A DNA stretch of 64,000 bases from contig DASUYB010000014.1 of assembly GCA_036377595.1 (NCBI GenBank), positions 37,753 through 101,752 of the forward strand, in the 5' to 3' direction. Position numbers and translations under genes: made by a program. The notes beneath the pieces are model-generated. The model did not search any database. It was not told the origin of the DNA and saw only the letters and a list, made by a program, of their open reading frames with translations. Shown in pieces: positions 1 to 7,337 of this stretch; the first letter of the stretch is position 1; every line of letters starts with the position of its first letter. Origin of the DNA: Longimicrobium sp. GTDB taxonomy: Bacteria > Gemmatimonadota > Gemmatimonadetes > Longimicrobiales > Longimicrobiaceae.

Positions 1-208
1 TAGTCCAGTTTTTCTCGACGGTCCAACTGAGTGTGAACACCATGGCAGTGATGAGGATGGATATCGATGCAACGATCGGAATCTGGCGGTTCGTCGCACC
101 TGCGAGGAGATTCACGATCAGGACTACCACGGCTGCTCCCAGTGCGATGATTCCGGGCATGAACCATCGCTTGTACAAGGGCTCCGGCTTGTCTTGGGCT
201 TGAACCAT
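1..208 (-). CDS. Small membrane protein, C-terminus cut by window edge
   Basis: The frame runs off the left edge, so only the first 69 residues are seen. The ATG at 206-208 is preceded on the minus strand by a strong GGGAGG about seven bases upstream, which fixes the start. A short polar N-terminus (MVQAQDKPEPLYKRWF) is followed by a hydrophobic helix at about residues 17-38, a short NRQ loop and a second hydrophobic stretch at about 45-60, so it is an integral membrane protein with at least two helices. I do not recognise a family. It is divergent from the next gene, with only 59 bases between the two starts. Confidence 0.6.
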   Translation of the reverse strand, partial: MVQAQDKPEPLYKRWFMPGIIALGAAVVVLIVNLLAGATNRQIPIVASISILITAMVFTLSWTVEKNWT

Positions 209-267
209 GTGTACACCTCCCTCAAGGACTACGGTCGTAACAAGGCAAGTTCAGTCAGCAATCGGGA

Positions 268-654
268 GTGACGGTGAAGGATTTCCTTACGAGTCACAGT
301 ATAGTGTCTGAAATTCAGCACTCAACTGAAACATATGTCGCCCGACACCGCAGCCCTGCGACGGCGGGCGCGAATCTTCAGACAAGGATCCTGGAATTGA
401 AGCCGAACCAGTTGTGGACGCTCGTGGCCGAGGTCACCCGTCCACTGCAGCCCGACGTCGACCGGCGCGACGTGCTCGGCCGCGTCATCCGCGCGATCGA
501 GGACGCGCGCGACGCCGGCTTCGACTCGGCGGAGATGGCCGAGGTGCGCGGCCTTGCCCTCGTCGCGCTGTCGAACGGCGAGCGCCGCAAGCTCACCTCC
601 GCCATGGCCAAGATCTACGGCACCGCCCTCGTCGAGCGCGCCAAGACCGGGTGA
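268..654 (+). CDS. Hypothetical protein, 128 aa
   Basis: I do not recognise this protein. From about residue 45 on it has the codon use of the neighbouring genes and is predicted to be alpha-helical and soluble, with several Arg/Asp-rich helices (for example DVDRRDVLGRVIRAIEDARD). The first 45 codons are clearly less GC-rich than the rest, so the true start may be an internal one such as the TTG at about 403; the GTG at 268 is the longest possibility. A strong terminator follows within 30 bases of the stop, supporting a monocistronic gene. Confidence 0.5.
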   Translation: MTVKDFLTSHSIVSEIQHSTETYVARHRSPATAGANLQTRILELKPNQLWTLVAEVTRPLQPDVDRRDVLGRVIRAIEDARDAGFDSAEMAEVRGLALVALSNGERRKLTSAMAKIYGTALVERAKTG

Positions 655-680
655 CGGCGATCCGCGGTGCGATGAGAAAC

Positions 681-721
681 TCGGGGCGGCGAGGAGATGC
701 ATCCTCGCCGCCCCGATTTTC
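681..721 (+). terminator. Rho-independent terminator
   Basis: A perfect 15-bp inverted repeat (681-695 with 702-716, loop GATGCA) is followed by TTTTC. It closes the gene ending at 654. Confidence 0.85.
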
Positions 722-728
722 TAATCGG

Positions 729-798
729 CTCACGCAGGGTCAGCAGAGTCAGCAGTAAAACTGCAGTTCAACTGCTGACTCTGCTGACTCTGCGTGAG
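729..798. repeat. Convergent-end palindrome, copy 1
   Basis: Long inverted repeat running from CTCACGCAGGGTCAGCAGAG to a matching CTCTGCTGACTCTGCGTGAG with a short AT-richer centre. Related copies lie at 7229-7310 and 53438-53500. This copy sits between the converging genes ending at 654 and 810. Confidence 0.85.
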
Positions 799-809
799 CC
801 CCCTTCTTT

Positions 810-1652
810 TCAGTCTCCCAGACGCGCGGCAAGATAGCGGATGCGGCGGAGGTTGGTGGGATCTTCGAACTCGCCCTCGCGCGCCCGGCCCAGCGTCCCG
901 TCCGCCGCGGCGGAGACGATGGCGCGGAGCTGCGCCACCTCCTCGTCGCCCAGCGCGCCGAGGCCGGGAACGTGGCGGCGGGGGGCGCGCTCGAGCTTCA
1001 GCACCTGCCGCGCGAGGGAGACGAACATCGAGCACGCCTCGGGGCAGGGCACGGCCGCGTCGCCGTCCACCGGCCCCTCGTCGACCGCGCCGAGGAACTC
1101 CATCTCGTCCACGTCCCACGCCACGCGGCGCAGGCAGACGGCGTCGGCGCAGCAGGCGCGCGCGGTGACCCGCACGGCGTGCGCATCCAGCAGCTTCACC
1201 GACGAGTAGATGCCGCTCTGCCGCCCCGCCGTCTCGCGCCAGTGGGTCACCCGCAGCGTGCCCGTTCGCCCCGCGTGCCAGTGCACCGCGCAGGCGGGAT
1301 AGAGATAGTCGAGCGCCGTCCACAGCCCGCGCGCGTCGAGGTCGACCAGCGCCCACCCCTGCTTCAGGTTGGGCGACGTCTTCAGCGGCCGGTGGTCGCC
1401 GCGGTTCGTCGTCTGCGCGATCTCGCGCGCGAAGAACGGGTCGCGCGATACCCACTCCAGCGACTGCATCGAGCGGTGCATGTCGCGGCGGTGGCGGATC
1501 TCGTACCGCCCCTCTCCCGTCGCCAGCAGGCGCGCCTGCAGGAAGACGCGGCCCGTCTCCCCCGCCTCGTCGACCCACGCGGCCAGCGCGCGGCGCGCCT
1601 CGGCCACCCCGCCGGGTGCGTGCGCGCCGCGGACCTCGGGGCGGTCAGACAC
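810..1652 (-). CDS. DR2241-like Fe-S protein next to CbiX
   Basis: A 280-residue soluble protein resembling the non-chelatase part of Deinococcus DR2241, which carries extra domains including a predicted 4Fe-4S site. Six cysteines fit a cluster site: C121, the pair C167/C168, C173, C203 and C207 (motifs ACCADAVC and CPEAC). The chosen GTG overlaps the last eight bases of the upstream CbiX gene (GTGTCTGA) and has GGAGG just upstream; a longer in-frame extension would lie inside CbiX. The overlap implies translational coupling and a joint role, probably in sirohydrochlorin or tetrapyrrole metal insertion. The family assignment rests on context and the Cys pattern; the exact reaction is unknown. 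Confidence 0.7.
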   Translation of the reverse strand: MSDRPEVRGAHAPGGVAEARRALAAWVDEAGETGRVFLQARLLATGEGRYEIRHRRDMHRSMQSLEWVSRDPFFAREIAQTTNRGDHRPLKTSPNLKQGWALVDLDARGLWTALDYLYPACAVHWHAGRTGTLRVTHWRETAGRQSGIYSSVKLLDAHAVRVTARACCADAVCLRRVAWDVDEMEFLGAVDEGPVDGDAAVPCPEACSMFVSLARQVLKLERAPRRHVPGLGALGDEEVAQLRAIVSAAADGTLGRAREGEFEDPTNLRRIRYLAARLGD

Positions 1653-2451
1653 CGGCCGCCTCCGCGATCTCCACCCCGTCAGGCACCGCGGCGCCTGCCT
1701 CACGCGCGCGCTGCAGGATGATGCGCGCGATCTCGGGGAAGGTGCCCACCGGCGGCGCGTACCAGATCGTCCGCCCGTCCTTCTCCGTCACCGCGCTCAC
1801 CGCCGGGCGGCTGATCCCCAGGTCGTCGGGGATGGTCTCCTGCGTGTGCCACCCCTCGGCCACGAAGAAGGGGACCAGCACCATCCGCCGCTCCTCCATC
1901 TCCTCCAGCACGCGGCCGACCTCGGGCTCCTGGTCGAGGAAGCCGGTGCGCACGTGGCCGAACACGCCCGCCGCCTCGGCCTCGCGGGTCACGCGGTAGA
2001 TGACCTCGGCGGAGTTGCTGTTCCGCTCCGTCCCGTGGCCGATGATGACCAGCCCCGCCTCGCGCGCCTCGTGGTGCGACAGCCCGGCCGTCTCCTCGGC
2101 GCGGCGCAGGATCATCGCGGCCATCGACGGGTGCGTGCCGACGGGGCCGCAGTAGCGGATCGACTTCCCCAGCTTGTGGGTGATGGAAGGCGCGGGCCCC
2201 ACGAGCCCCAGCTCGCGCGGGATGACCTCCTCGGTGAAGTAGCCCTCGGAGATGAAGAGGGGGACCACGTAGACGTCGTCCGGCTCGACGAGGTCGAACA
2301 CCTCGCGCATGGACGGCTCTTCCTTCCAGAAGCACTCGCGCACCTCGTCGAACACGCCCGTCCGCCGGATCGCCGCCGCGTGCCGGTAGACGGGCGCGCT
2401 CGAGTCCGCGTTCAGGTGCGACCCGTGCCCGATGATCACCAGTGCCTGCAA
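1645..2451 (-). CDS. cbiX: Two-domain sirohydrochlorin chelatase (CbiX family)
   Basis: A 268-residue protein made of two CbiX repeats, about residues 1-125 and 132-255, each opening with an IIGHG motif (H9 and H139). CbiX enzymes insert Co2+ or Fe2+ into sirohydrochlorin for cobalamin or siroheme. The second metal-binding histidine is visible only in repeat 2 (GWHTQET, H202); the matching position in repeat 1 is Y71 in GYFTEE, so repeat 1 may be structural. The start is a TTG with AAGGAG upstream. It overlaps the DR2241-like gene by eight bases. No other cobalamin or siroheme genes are in the window, so the metal is undecided. Confidence 0.88.
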   Translation of the reverse strand: MQALVIIGHGSHLNADSSAPVYRHAAAIRRTGVFDEVRECFWKEEPSMREVFDLVEPDDVYVVPLFISEGYFTEEVIPRELGLVGPAPSITHKLGKSIRYCGPVGTHPSMAAMILRRAEETAGLSHHEAREAGLVIIGHGTERNSNSAEVIYRVTREAEAAGVFGHVRTGFLDQEPEVGRVLEEMEERRMVLVPFFVAEGWHTQETIPDDLGISRPAVSAVTEKDGRTIWYAPPVGTFPEIARIILQRAREAGAAVPDGVEIAEAAGV

Positions 2452-2563
2452 ACCACCGCTCCTTCAAGAACTTCCGTCAGGGGGAGATACCGGAAAGATG
2501 GGCGTTCCGCCGCCGGCGCGGCAAGATGGAGAGATCGGTTGGAGGATGAAGAAACGCACAGAA

Positions 2564-2746
2564 TGTCATTCCGAGCGCCGCCGCTCGACCGATCTTTCGT
2601 CCACACCGAATTCAGTGCGGCGGCCGAGGAATCTTTGGCCCGCATCCGAGCGACAGGCGGGCTGTCGCTCGGATGCAGGCCACGGATTCCTCAGGCGCCG
2701 GAGTTCGGTGTGATGGAGAGGCCGGTGCAGCGCCTTCGGAATGACA
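2564..2746. repeat. Dispersed inverted repeat, TGTCATTCCGAG family, copy 1
   Basis: This fills most of the 335-base gap between cbiX and the ABC permease. It begins TGTCATTCCGAG and ends CTTCGGAATGACA, with internal inverted segments around CATCCGAGCGACAGG. A second, partial copy lies at 35761-35880. I see no gene here. Confidence 0.75.
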
Positions 2747-2786
2747 TGCTTGGGGTGGGACGACGGAGCCGGCCGACGTCCCACGT

Positions 2787-3821
2787 CTACTGCCAGCGGA
2801 AGAGCTTGAGGGCGGCGAGGAAGGAGAGGACCATCCACGCGGCGAGGATGGCCACCTGCGGCCAGTACGCCGTCACCGGGAGCGCGTCGTTGTAGACGGC
2901 GCGGAAGGCGTCGTTCAGCGCCGTCAGCGGAAGCGCGCGGATCGCCGGCTGGATGACGTCGGGGTAGCGGCTGGCGGAGAAGAACACGCCCGACAGCACG
3001 AACATCGGCAGCATCACCACGTTCAGGATGCCGCTGATCCCCTCGATGGTGCGCGCGCGGCTGGCCGCCAGCAGCCCCAGCCCCGCGAACGTCATCGCCC
3101 CCAGGATCACCAGCCCGGTGAAGGCCAAAAGCGATCCCCGCACCGTCACCCCGAACGCCAGCCAGGCGAAGATCACGATCGGCGGCACCTCGAGGCCCAG
3201 GAAGACCAGGCGCGACAGGATCATCGCCAGCAGGTAGTCGCGCTTCCTCATCGGCGTGCTGACCAGGCGCTTGAGCTGCTTCTTGTTGCGCATCTGCACC
3301 AGCCCGAACCCGATCCCCCACATCCCCGTGCTCATCAGGTTCAGCCCGATCAGCCCGGGGATCACCCAGTCGATGTAGCGCGCGCCCGGCTCGCGCCGCC
3401 GGTCGTCCGCCGTCGCCACCGGCCGCGTGGCGCCGGAGCCGCGCTGCACCGCCTCGTCCGCGAGCAGGCGGCCGACGCGGCTCTCGTCACGCGCGGCGTC
3501 GAAGCGGTAGACGAGCCGGTCCGTCCCCGCCAGCACCACGGCCACGTCGCCCTTGCGGACGGCGCGCTCGGCGGCGGTGTCGTCGAGCATCACCACGCGG
3601 ATCTCCGGCGACGCGCGGAGCGCGGGGAGGTAGCGCTCGGCCACGGAGCCGCGCTGCACACCCACCGCGGCGCGCTCCGCCGGCCGGTCGCGGAAGGCCA
3701 CGCCCAGCCCCACCGCCATCAGGATGGGGAAGACGAAGGTCCAGAAGAGCGCTTCGGGCTCGCGCAGGAACGAGCGGATGCGGAGGAGCACCAGCTCGCG
3801 CAGGGGGCTGAACTCACTCAT
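2787..3821 (-). CDS. ABC-2 type exporter permease
   Basis: The 344-residue membrane half of an ABC exporter. One N-terminal helix (about 23-43), an extracytoplasmic segment of roughly 120 residues, then five more hydrophobic helices give the ABC-2 layout with a large loop between helices 1 and 2. The start codon overlaps the end of the ATPase gene by eight bases, so the two are one operon and almost certainly one transporter. The substrate is unknown; such pairs export drugs, lipids or polysaccharide precursors. Confidence 0.88.
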   Translation of the reverse strand: MSEFSPLRELVLLRIRSFLREPEALFWTFVFPILMAVGLGVAFRDRPAERAAVGVQRGSVAERYLPALRASPEIRVVMLDDTAAERAVRKGDVAVVLAGTDRLVYRFDAARDESRVGRLLADEAVQRGSGATRPVATADDRRREPGARYIDWVIPGLIGLNLMSTGMWGIGFGLVQMRNKKQLKRLVSTPMRKRDYLLAMILSRLVFLGLEVPPIVIFAWLAFGVTVRGSLLAFTGLVILGAMTFAGLGLLAASRARTIEGISGILNVVMLPMFVLSGVFFSASRYPDVIQPAIRALPLTALNDAFRAVYNDALPVTAYWPQVAILAAWMVLSFLAALKLFRWQ

Positions 3822-4737
3822 CGCGCAGCTCCCGCCCGGTCAGGGAAAGGAAGACGTCTTCCAGCGTGGCCTTGTGCGTCACCAGCGAGGTCAGCTCGCC
3901 CCCCGCGGCGGTGGCGGCGGCCAGCAGCCCGGGGAGCGACTGCGCCAGATCGTCCACCGTCAGCAGCGTGTGCTCGCCGCGCGCGGCCACGCGGCGGGCG
4001 CCGGGGACGGCGCGCAGCGCGTCTTCCCCGATCGGCGCCGTGGCGGCGAACTCGATCACGTACGCGCCGCCGAGCCCGCTGATCAGCTGGTCGGGGGTGC
4101 CCTGCGCGATGATCTCGCCGTGGTCGAGGATGGCGATGCGGTCGGAGAGCGCCTGCGCCTCGTCCATGAAGTGCGTGGTCAGCAGGATGGTGCCGCCGCG
4201 CGCGCGGAACGCCTCGCACACGTCCCACAGCTGCCGGCGGGACTGGGGATCCAGCCCCGTGGTCGGCTCGTCGAGGAAGAGGATGTCGGGCTGTCCGGCC
4301 AGGGCGCACGCGACGGAGAGCCGCTGCTTCTGGCCGCCGGAGAGGTTGCGCACCTGCGTGTCGCGCTTCTCCTCCAGCTGCACGAAGCCGATCAGCTCGC
4401 CGGGGGTGGGGCCCTGGGGATAGAACGAGCGGAAGAGGCGCACGATCTCGCCCACGGTGGAGCGGTCGGGGAACTCGCTCTCCTGCAGCTGCACGCCCAG
4501 GCGCGCGCGGATGCGGTCGCCGTCGCGCTCCCAGCGCATCCCCAGCACCTCCACCTCGCCGGCGTCGCGGGGGGTGAGGCCCTCGAGGATCTCGATGGTC
4601 GTGGTCTTCCCCGCCCCGTTGGGGCCCAGCAGCCCGAAGCACTCGCCGCGCCGGACCTCCAGGTCCAGCGCCTTGACCGCCACCGTCTCGCCGAAGCGCT
4701 TGTGCAGGCCGCGGACGAGGATGGCGGGCGTGTCCAC
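3814..4737 (-). CDS. ABC-2 type exporter ATP-binding protein
   Basis: ATPase subunit with Walker A (GPNGAGKTT), the signature LSGGQKQR, Walker B (ILFLDEPTTGLDP) and the switch His in LLTTHFMDEA. After the nucleotide-binding core, a C-terminal extension of about 80 residues resembles that of DrrA/CcmA-type exporters. The frame stays open upstream to 4869, but the added residues are Pro/Arg-rich and unlike the family, so the GTG at 4737 (VDTPAILVRGLHKRFG) is preferred; no clear ribosome binding site decides it. First gene of a two-gene operon with the permease. Confidence 0.88.
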   Translation of the reverse strand: MDTPAILVRGLHKRFGETVAVKALDLEVRRGECFGLLGPNGAGKTTTIEILEGLTPRDAGEVEVLGMRWERDGDRIRARLGVQLQESEFPDRSTVGEIVRLFRSFYPQGPTPGELIGFVQLEEKRDTQVRNLSGGQKQRLSVACALAGQPDILFLDEPTTGLDPQSRRQLWDVCEAFRARGGTILLTTHFMDEAQALSDRIAILDHGEIIAQGTPDQLISGLGGAYVIEFAATAPIGEDALRAVPGARRVAARGEHTLLTVDDLAQSLPGLLAAATAAGGELTSLVTHKATLEDVFLSLTGRELRDE

Positions 4738-5182
4738 GGCGGAGGATTGCGTGCCGGTCGGCAAGGATCGCGTGCGGGCTCGGGGTCGCGAGGAAACGGG
4801 GGGAGAAGGGTAGTGGGGATGGAGATCGGGGGCAACGGCGGCGGGCCGCACCGTCACCCATCGCGTCAAGACTGTCGCCGATCGCGTGAAGACTTCGGAC
4901 AGATCGGAGAGATCCTGCCCGCCCGGCGCGGAGGCCCTCTCCCCCCGGCCCCCTCCCCCAAAACCGACTGGGGGAGGGGGAGACCTCAGCGCGGGGAGAC
5001 GGTTCGGTGCGGGTAAGGAGGGTATCCTGCCCGCCGGGTTCTCCCAAGTAGAACTGCGACTTCTTCAATCGCGCGCCGGTGCAGTCACCTCTCCCAGGCT
5101 GTTTTGGGAGAGGTCGAAAAATGGAGAAGGGTCGAGACGGCAGTTTGTCTCGACCCTTCTCCATTTTTCGGGTGAGGGCCCC
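4738..5182. repeat. Gene-free gap with two repeats and a perfect 24-bp hairpin
   Basis: No gene is seen. At about 4928-5001 lies an inverse copy of the C-rich hairpin family (CCCTCCCCCAAAACCGACTGGGGG). At 5115-5170 a perfect 24-bp inverted repeat (5115-5138 with 5147-5170, 8-base loop, T-run in the second arm) could end transcripts arriving from the minus-strand gene that stops at 5183, or act in both directions. Confidence 0.7.
5115..5170 (-). terminator. Perfect 24-bp inverted repeat, probable terminator
   Basis: Arms 5115-5138 and 5147-5170 match over all 24 bases and both carry the run of A or T needed on either strand, so the structure could terminate in both directions. It lies 13 bases beyond the stop of the dienelactone hydrolase gene. 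Confidence 0.7.
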
Positions 5183-6046
5183 CTACGATTTCAGCGTGCG
5201 CGCGAAGAAGTCGACCGTGCGGGTCCACGCGTCGGCGGCGGCCTGGGCGTTGTAGGACTGGCCGCTGGGGTTGGCGAAGGCGTGGTTCGCGTCGTAGAAG
5301 CGGATGTCCACCGTCTTGCCGAGCGCCTTCAGCTCCTGTTCCATCTTCCGCACGCTGTCGGCGGGAATGCCGCGGTCCTGCAGGCCGAAGAACCCCGCCA
5401 GCGGCGCATCCAGCCGCGCCAGGCGCGCGCGGTCGGTCACCGGCTGGCCGTAGTACATCACCACCGCGTCCACGTACTCGGGAAGGTTGAGCCCCGCCTG
5501 CAGCGACCATCCCCCGCCGAAGCACCATCCCACCGTGCCGATCCTGCGCGCGTGCTTCTCCTGCTTCAGGAAGCGTGCGGCGCTGGCCAGGTTCATCACT
5601 CCGCGGTCGCGGTCGCCCATCACCTCGCGCATGTACGTCTGCGCGGCCTGCGCGTCGGTGGCGACCTTCCCCTGGTACAGGTCCACCGCCAGCGTGCGGT
5701 ACCCCTCGCCGGCCAGGCGCCGCGCCATCATGCGGATGTTGTCGTTCAGTCCCCACCACTCGTGCACCAGGATGACGGCCGGGAGCGCGGCGTCGGCGCC
5801 GGAGGCGGCCGGATACGCCATGTAGCCGCGCACCCGCTGCCCGTCGACCAGGCCGTAGACGACCTCCTCGCCGCGCACCTCCTGCCGCGGCTCCTGGGCC
5901 GACGCGTTGGCCGTAGGCGTCTCGCCAGCGTGCTCGCGCGCCATGGCGTCTACGTGCGCGCTGTCGGCGGGCGCGGCGCCGCGGCCACCGCCCGAGCACC
6001 CGGCGGCGAACAGGAGCGTGGACAGCATCAGGACCTCTCGGCGCAT
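5183..6046 (-). CDS. Dienelactone hydrolase family lipoprotein
   Basis: A 287-residue alpha/beta hydrolase of the dienelactone hydrolase family. The Cys-Asp-His triad is visible: C175 in GWCFGG, D224 in GLQDRG and H255 in DANHAF. The N-terminus MRREVLMLSTLLFAAGC is a lipoprotein signal with C17 as the lipidated residue, so the enzyme is probably anchored outside the cytoplasm, which is unusual for a family best known from cytoplasmic aromatic degradation. The ATG at 6046 follows GAGGGA; the frame is open further upstream but without a signal or binding site. The substrate is not predictable. Confidence 0.88.
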   Translation of the reverse strand: MRREVLMLSTLLFAAGCSGGGRGAAPADSAHVDAMAREHAGETPTANASAQEPRQEVRGEEVVYGLVDGQRVRGYMAYPAASGADAALPAVILVHEWWGLNDNIRMMARRLAGEGYRTLAVDLYQGKVATDAQAAQTYMREVMGDRDRGVMNLASAARFLKQEKHARRIGTVGWCFGGGWSLQAGLNLPEYVDAVVMYYGQPVTDRARLARLDAPLAGFFGLQDRGIPADSVRKMEQELKALGKTVDIRFYDANHAFANPSGQSYNAQAAADAWTRTVDFFARTLKS

Positions 6047-6457
6047 CGGGAATCCCTCGCGTTCGCGGTCGAAATCGTCGTTGGAACGGGCAAGCGGACG
6101 GATGCATGCTACGCGCCGCCGGCGGCGGAGGCAACGCTGATCCCCGTCTCCACGAACTCGCGGGAGATGGAGGAGAACTGCGACCAAGATCGGTGTCAGC
6201 GCGGTCCGGAGGCGCGCGAATTGTCGGAAAGATGCCGATCCGGCGACAAGACTCTGGCGCAGGGCGGAGAAGCGGACTATCATGCGCGCCGTTCAACCGC
6301 ACAATCCGTCGTCCGGACGCCACGCACCCGCGGCAACCCGCGTGCGCCTCCGAACCTCGCGTACCCCCGGCAGAGGAGAACCGCGCCCCGTTCGGTCCCA
6401 CCCAGCAGTACCGGGATTCCATCGCAGTCGCCCCCGGCGCCACCCGACCGGGACTCC
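6047..6457. other. Divergent intergenic region upstream of the riboswitch
   Basis: About 410 bases between the divergent hydrolase and the riboswitch. I see no convincing gene and no repeat family member. The promoter for the riboswitch transcript must lie here, but I could not pick a clear -35/-10 pair. Confidence 0.4.
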
Positions 6458-6558
6458 ACGACAACGGCAAACCCGGCGAAAGCCGGCGACGCAAAGTTAC
6501 GAGCCTACCGCGGGGCGCCCGCCGCACGCCCGGCCACGGCAGTCGAGCCGCCGATAGA
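6458..6558 (+). promoter_or_regulatory. GEMM-like (cyclic di-GMP-I) riboswitch
   Basis: The core signature of the GEMM/c-di-GMP-I aptamer is readable: GGCAAACC (6466-6473), a CCGGC-GAAA-GCCGG stem-loop (6473-6486), GACGCAAAG (6488-6496), GAGCCTACC (6501-6509), and the 3' element GGCAGTCGAGCCGCCGAT (6538-6555), which matches the aptamer's GGTAGC...ACCGAT end. It stops six bases before the ATG of the M23 peptidase, so translational control is likely. The choice between c-di-GMP and cGAMP depends on one base I cannot align safely by eye. No other gene shares the leader. Confidence 0.8.
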
Positions 6559-6563
6559 GTACC

Positions 6564-7160
6564 ATGGCCATGCCACGAACCACCCGGAAGTACCCCGCAC
6601 TGCGCACCGTCGTGCTCGCCGCGGCCGCCCTGGCGCTGGCCGCCGCCCCCGCCGCCGCCCAGCGGATGGCGATGCTGGCGTCGTTCCCGATCCCGCCGCG
6701 CAACCCCGCGCGCGACATCGTGGACCTGCTGCGCTCGCGCAACCTGCTGATCCCCGTCGAGGGGGTCGGCGCGGGGCAGCTGCACGACACGTTCAACGCC
6801 GCGCGCTCCGGCGGCCGCGTGCACGACGCCATCGACATCCACGCGCCGCGCGGCACGCACGTGCTGGCGACCACCGACGGCACCATCATCAAGCTGCATC
6901 ACAGCGCGCTGGGCGGCATCACCGTCTACCAGCTCGACGACGACGGCCGCACGCGCTACTACTACGCGCACCTCGACCGCTACGCCGACGGCATCGCCGA
7001 GGGCGTGCGCGTCACGCGCGGGCAGACGATCGGATACGTGGGCGACACGGGGAACGCGGCCCCCGGCGACTGCCACCTGCACTTCGCCATCGCCATCCTG
7101 AGCGACACCTCGCGCTGGTGGAGCGGCCGCAACGTCAACCCGTTCGAGGTCTGGAGATAG
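6564..7160 (+). CDS. Secreted M23 family metallopeptidase
   Basis: A 198-residue protein with an N-terminal signal peptide (hydrophobic 13-32, cleavage near AAAQR) and a LytM/M23 zinc peptidase domain. Zinc ligands are visible as H87/D91 in VHDAIDI and H171/H173 in CHLHFAI. M23 enzymes cut peptide cross-links in peptidoglycan. Two ATGs lie six bases apart (6564 and 6570); the first is used. The riboswitch immediately upstream puts this hydrolase under second-messenger control, which would suit a cell-wall change tied to motility, biofilm or development. A terminator follows 23 bases after the stop. Confidence 0.9.
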   Translation: MAMPRTTRKYPALRTVVLAAAALALAAAPAAAQRMAMLASFPIPPRNPARDIVDLLRSRNLLIPVEGVGAGQLHDTFNAARSGGRVHDAIDIHAPRGTHVLATTDGTIIKLHHSALGGITVYQLDDDGRTRYYYAHLDRYADGIAEGVRVTRGQTIGYVGDTGNAAPGDCHLHFAIAILSDTSRWWSGRNVNPFEVWR

Positions 7161-7182
7161 CATCTCCAGGAAGGTGACGCAG

Positions 7183-7228
7183 ATCGGCCCCGCTTCGAAA
7201 GCTTCGGAGCGGGGCCGATGATCTTTTT
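7183..7228 (+). terminator. Rho-independent terminator
   Basis: Inverted repeat ATCGGCCCCGCT (7183-7194) with AGCGGGGCCGAT (7208-7219), followed by CTTTTTG. It ends the M23 transcript. Confidence 0.85.
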
Positions 7229-7310
7229 GTCTCACGCAGAGTCAGCAGGGTCAGCAGTTGAACTGCGCAGTTTACTGCTGACTCTGCTAACTCTGCGGCT
7301 GCGTGAGACA
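7229..7310. repeat. Convergent-end palindrome, copy 2
   Basis: Long inverted repeat from TGTCTCACGCAGAGTCAGCA to its complement ending GCGTGAGACA. Same family as 729-798 and 53438-53500, and again between converging genes (M23 peptidase and bioB). Confidence 0.85.
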
Positions 7311-7337
7311 AGTCTTTTCTGGCGAGGGCCAGGCTTG

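Noticed and set aside
2452..2786. Cobalamin or metal riboswitch before cbiX
   Set aside because: The region is filled by a dispersed inverted repeat and shows no B12-box.
5183..6283. Longer form of the dienelactone hydrolase gene starting at 6283
   Set aside because: The added 79 residues are Arg-rich and precede a clear lipoprotein signal and ribosome binding site at 6046.
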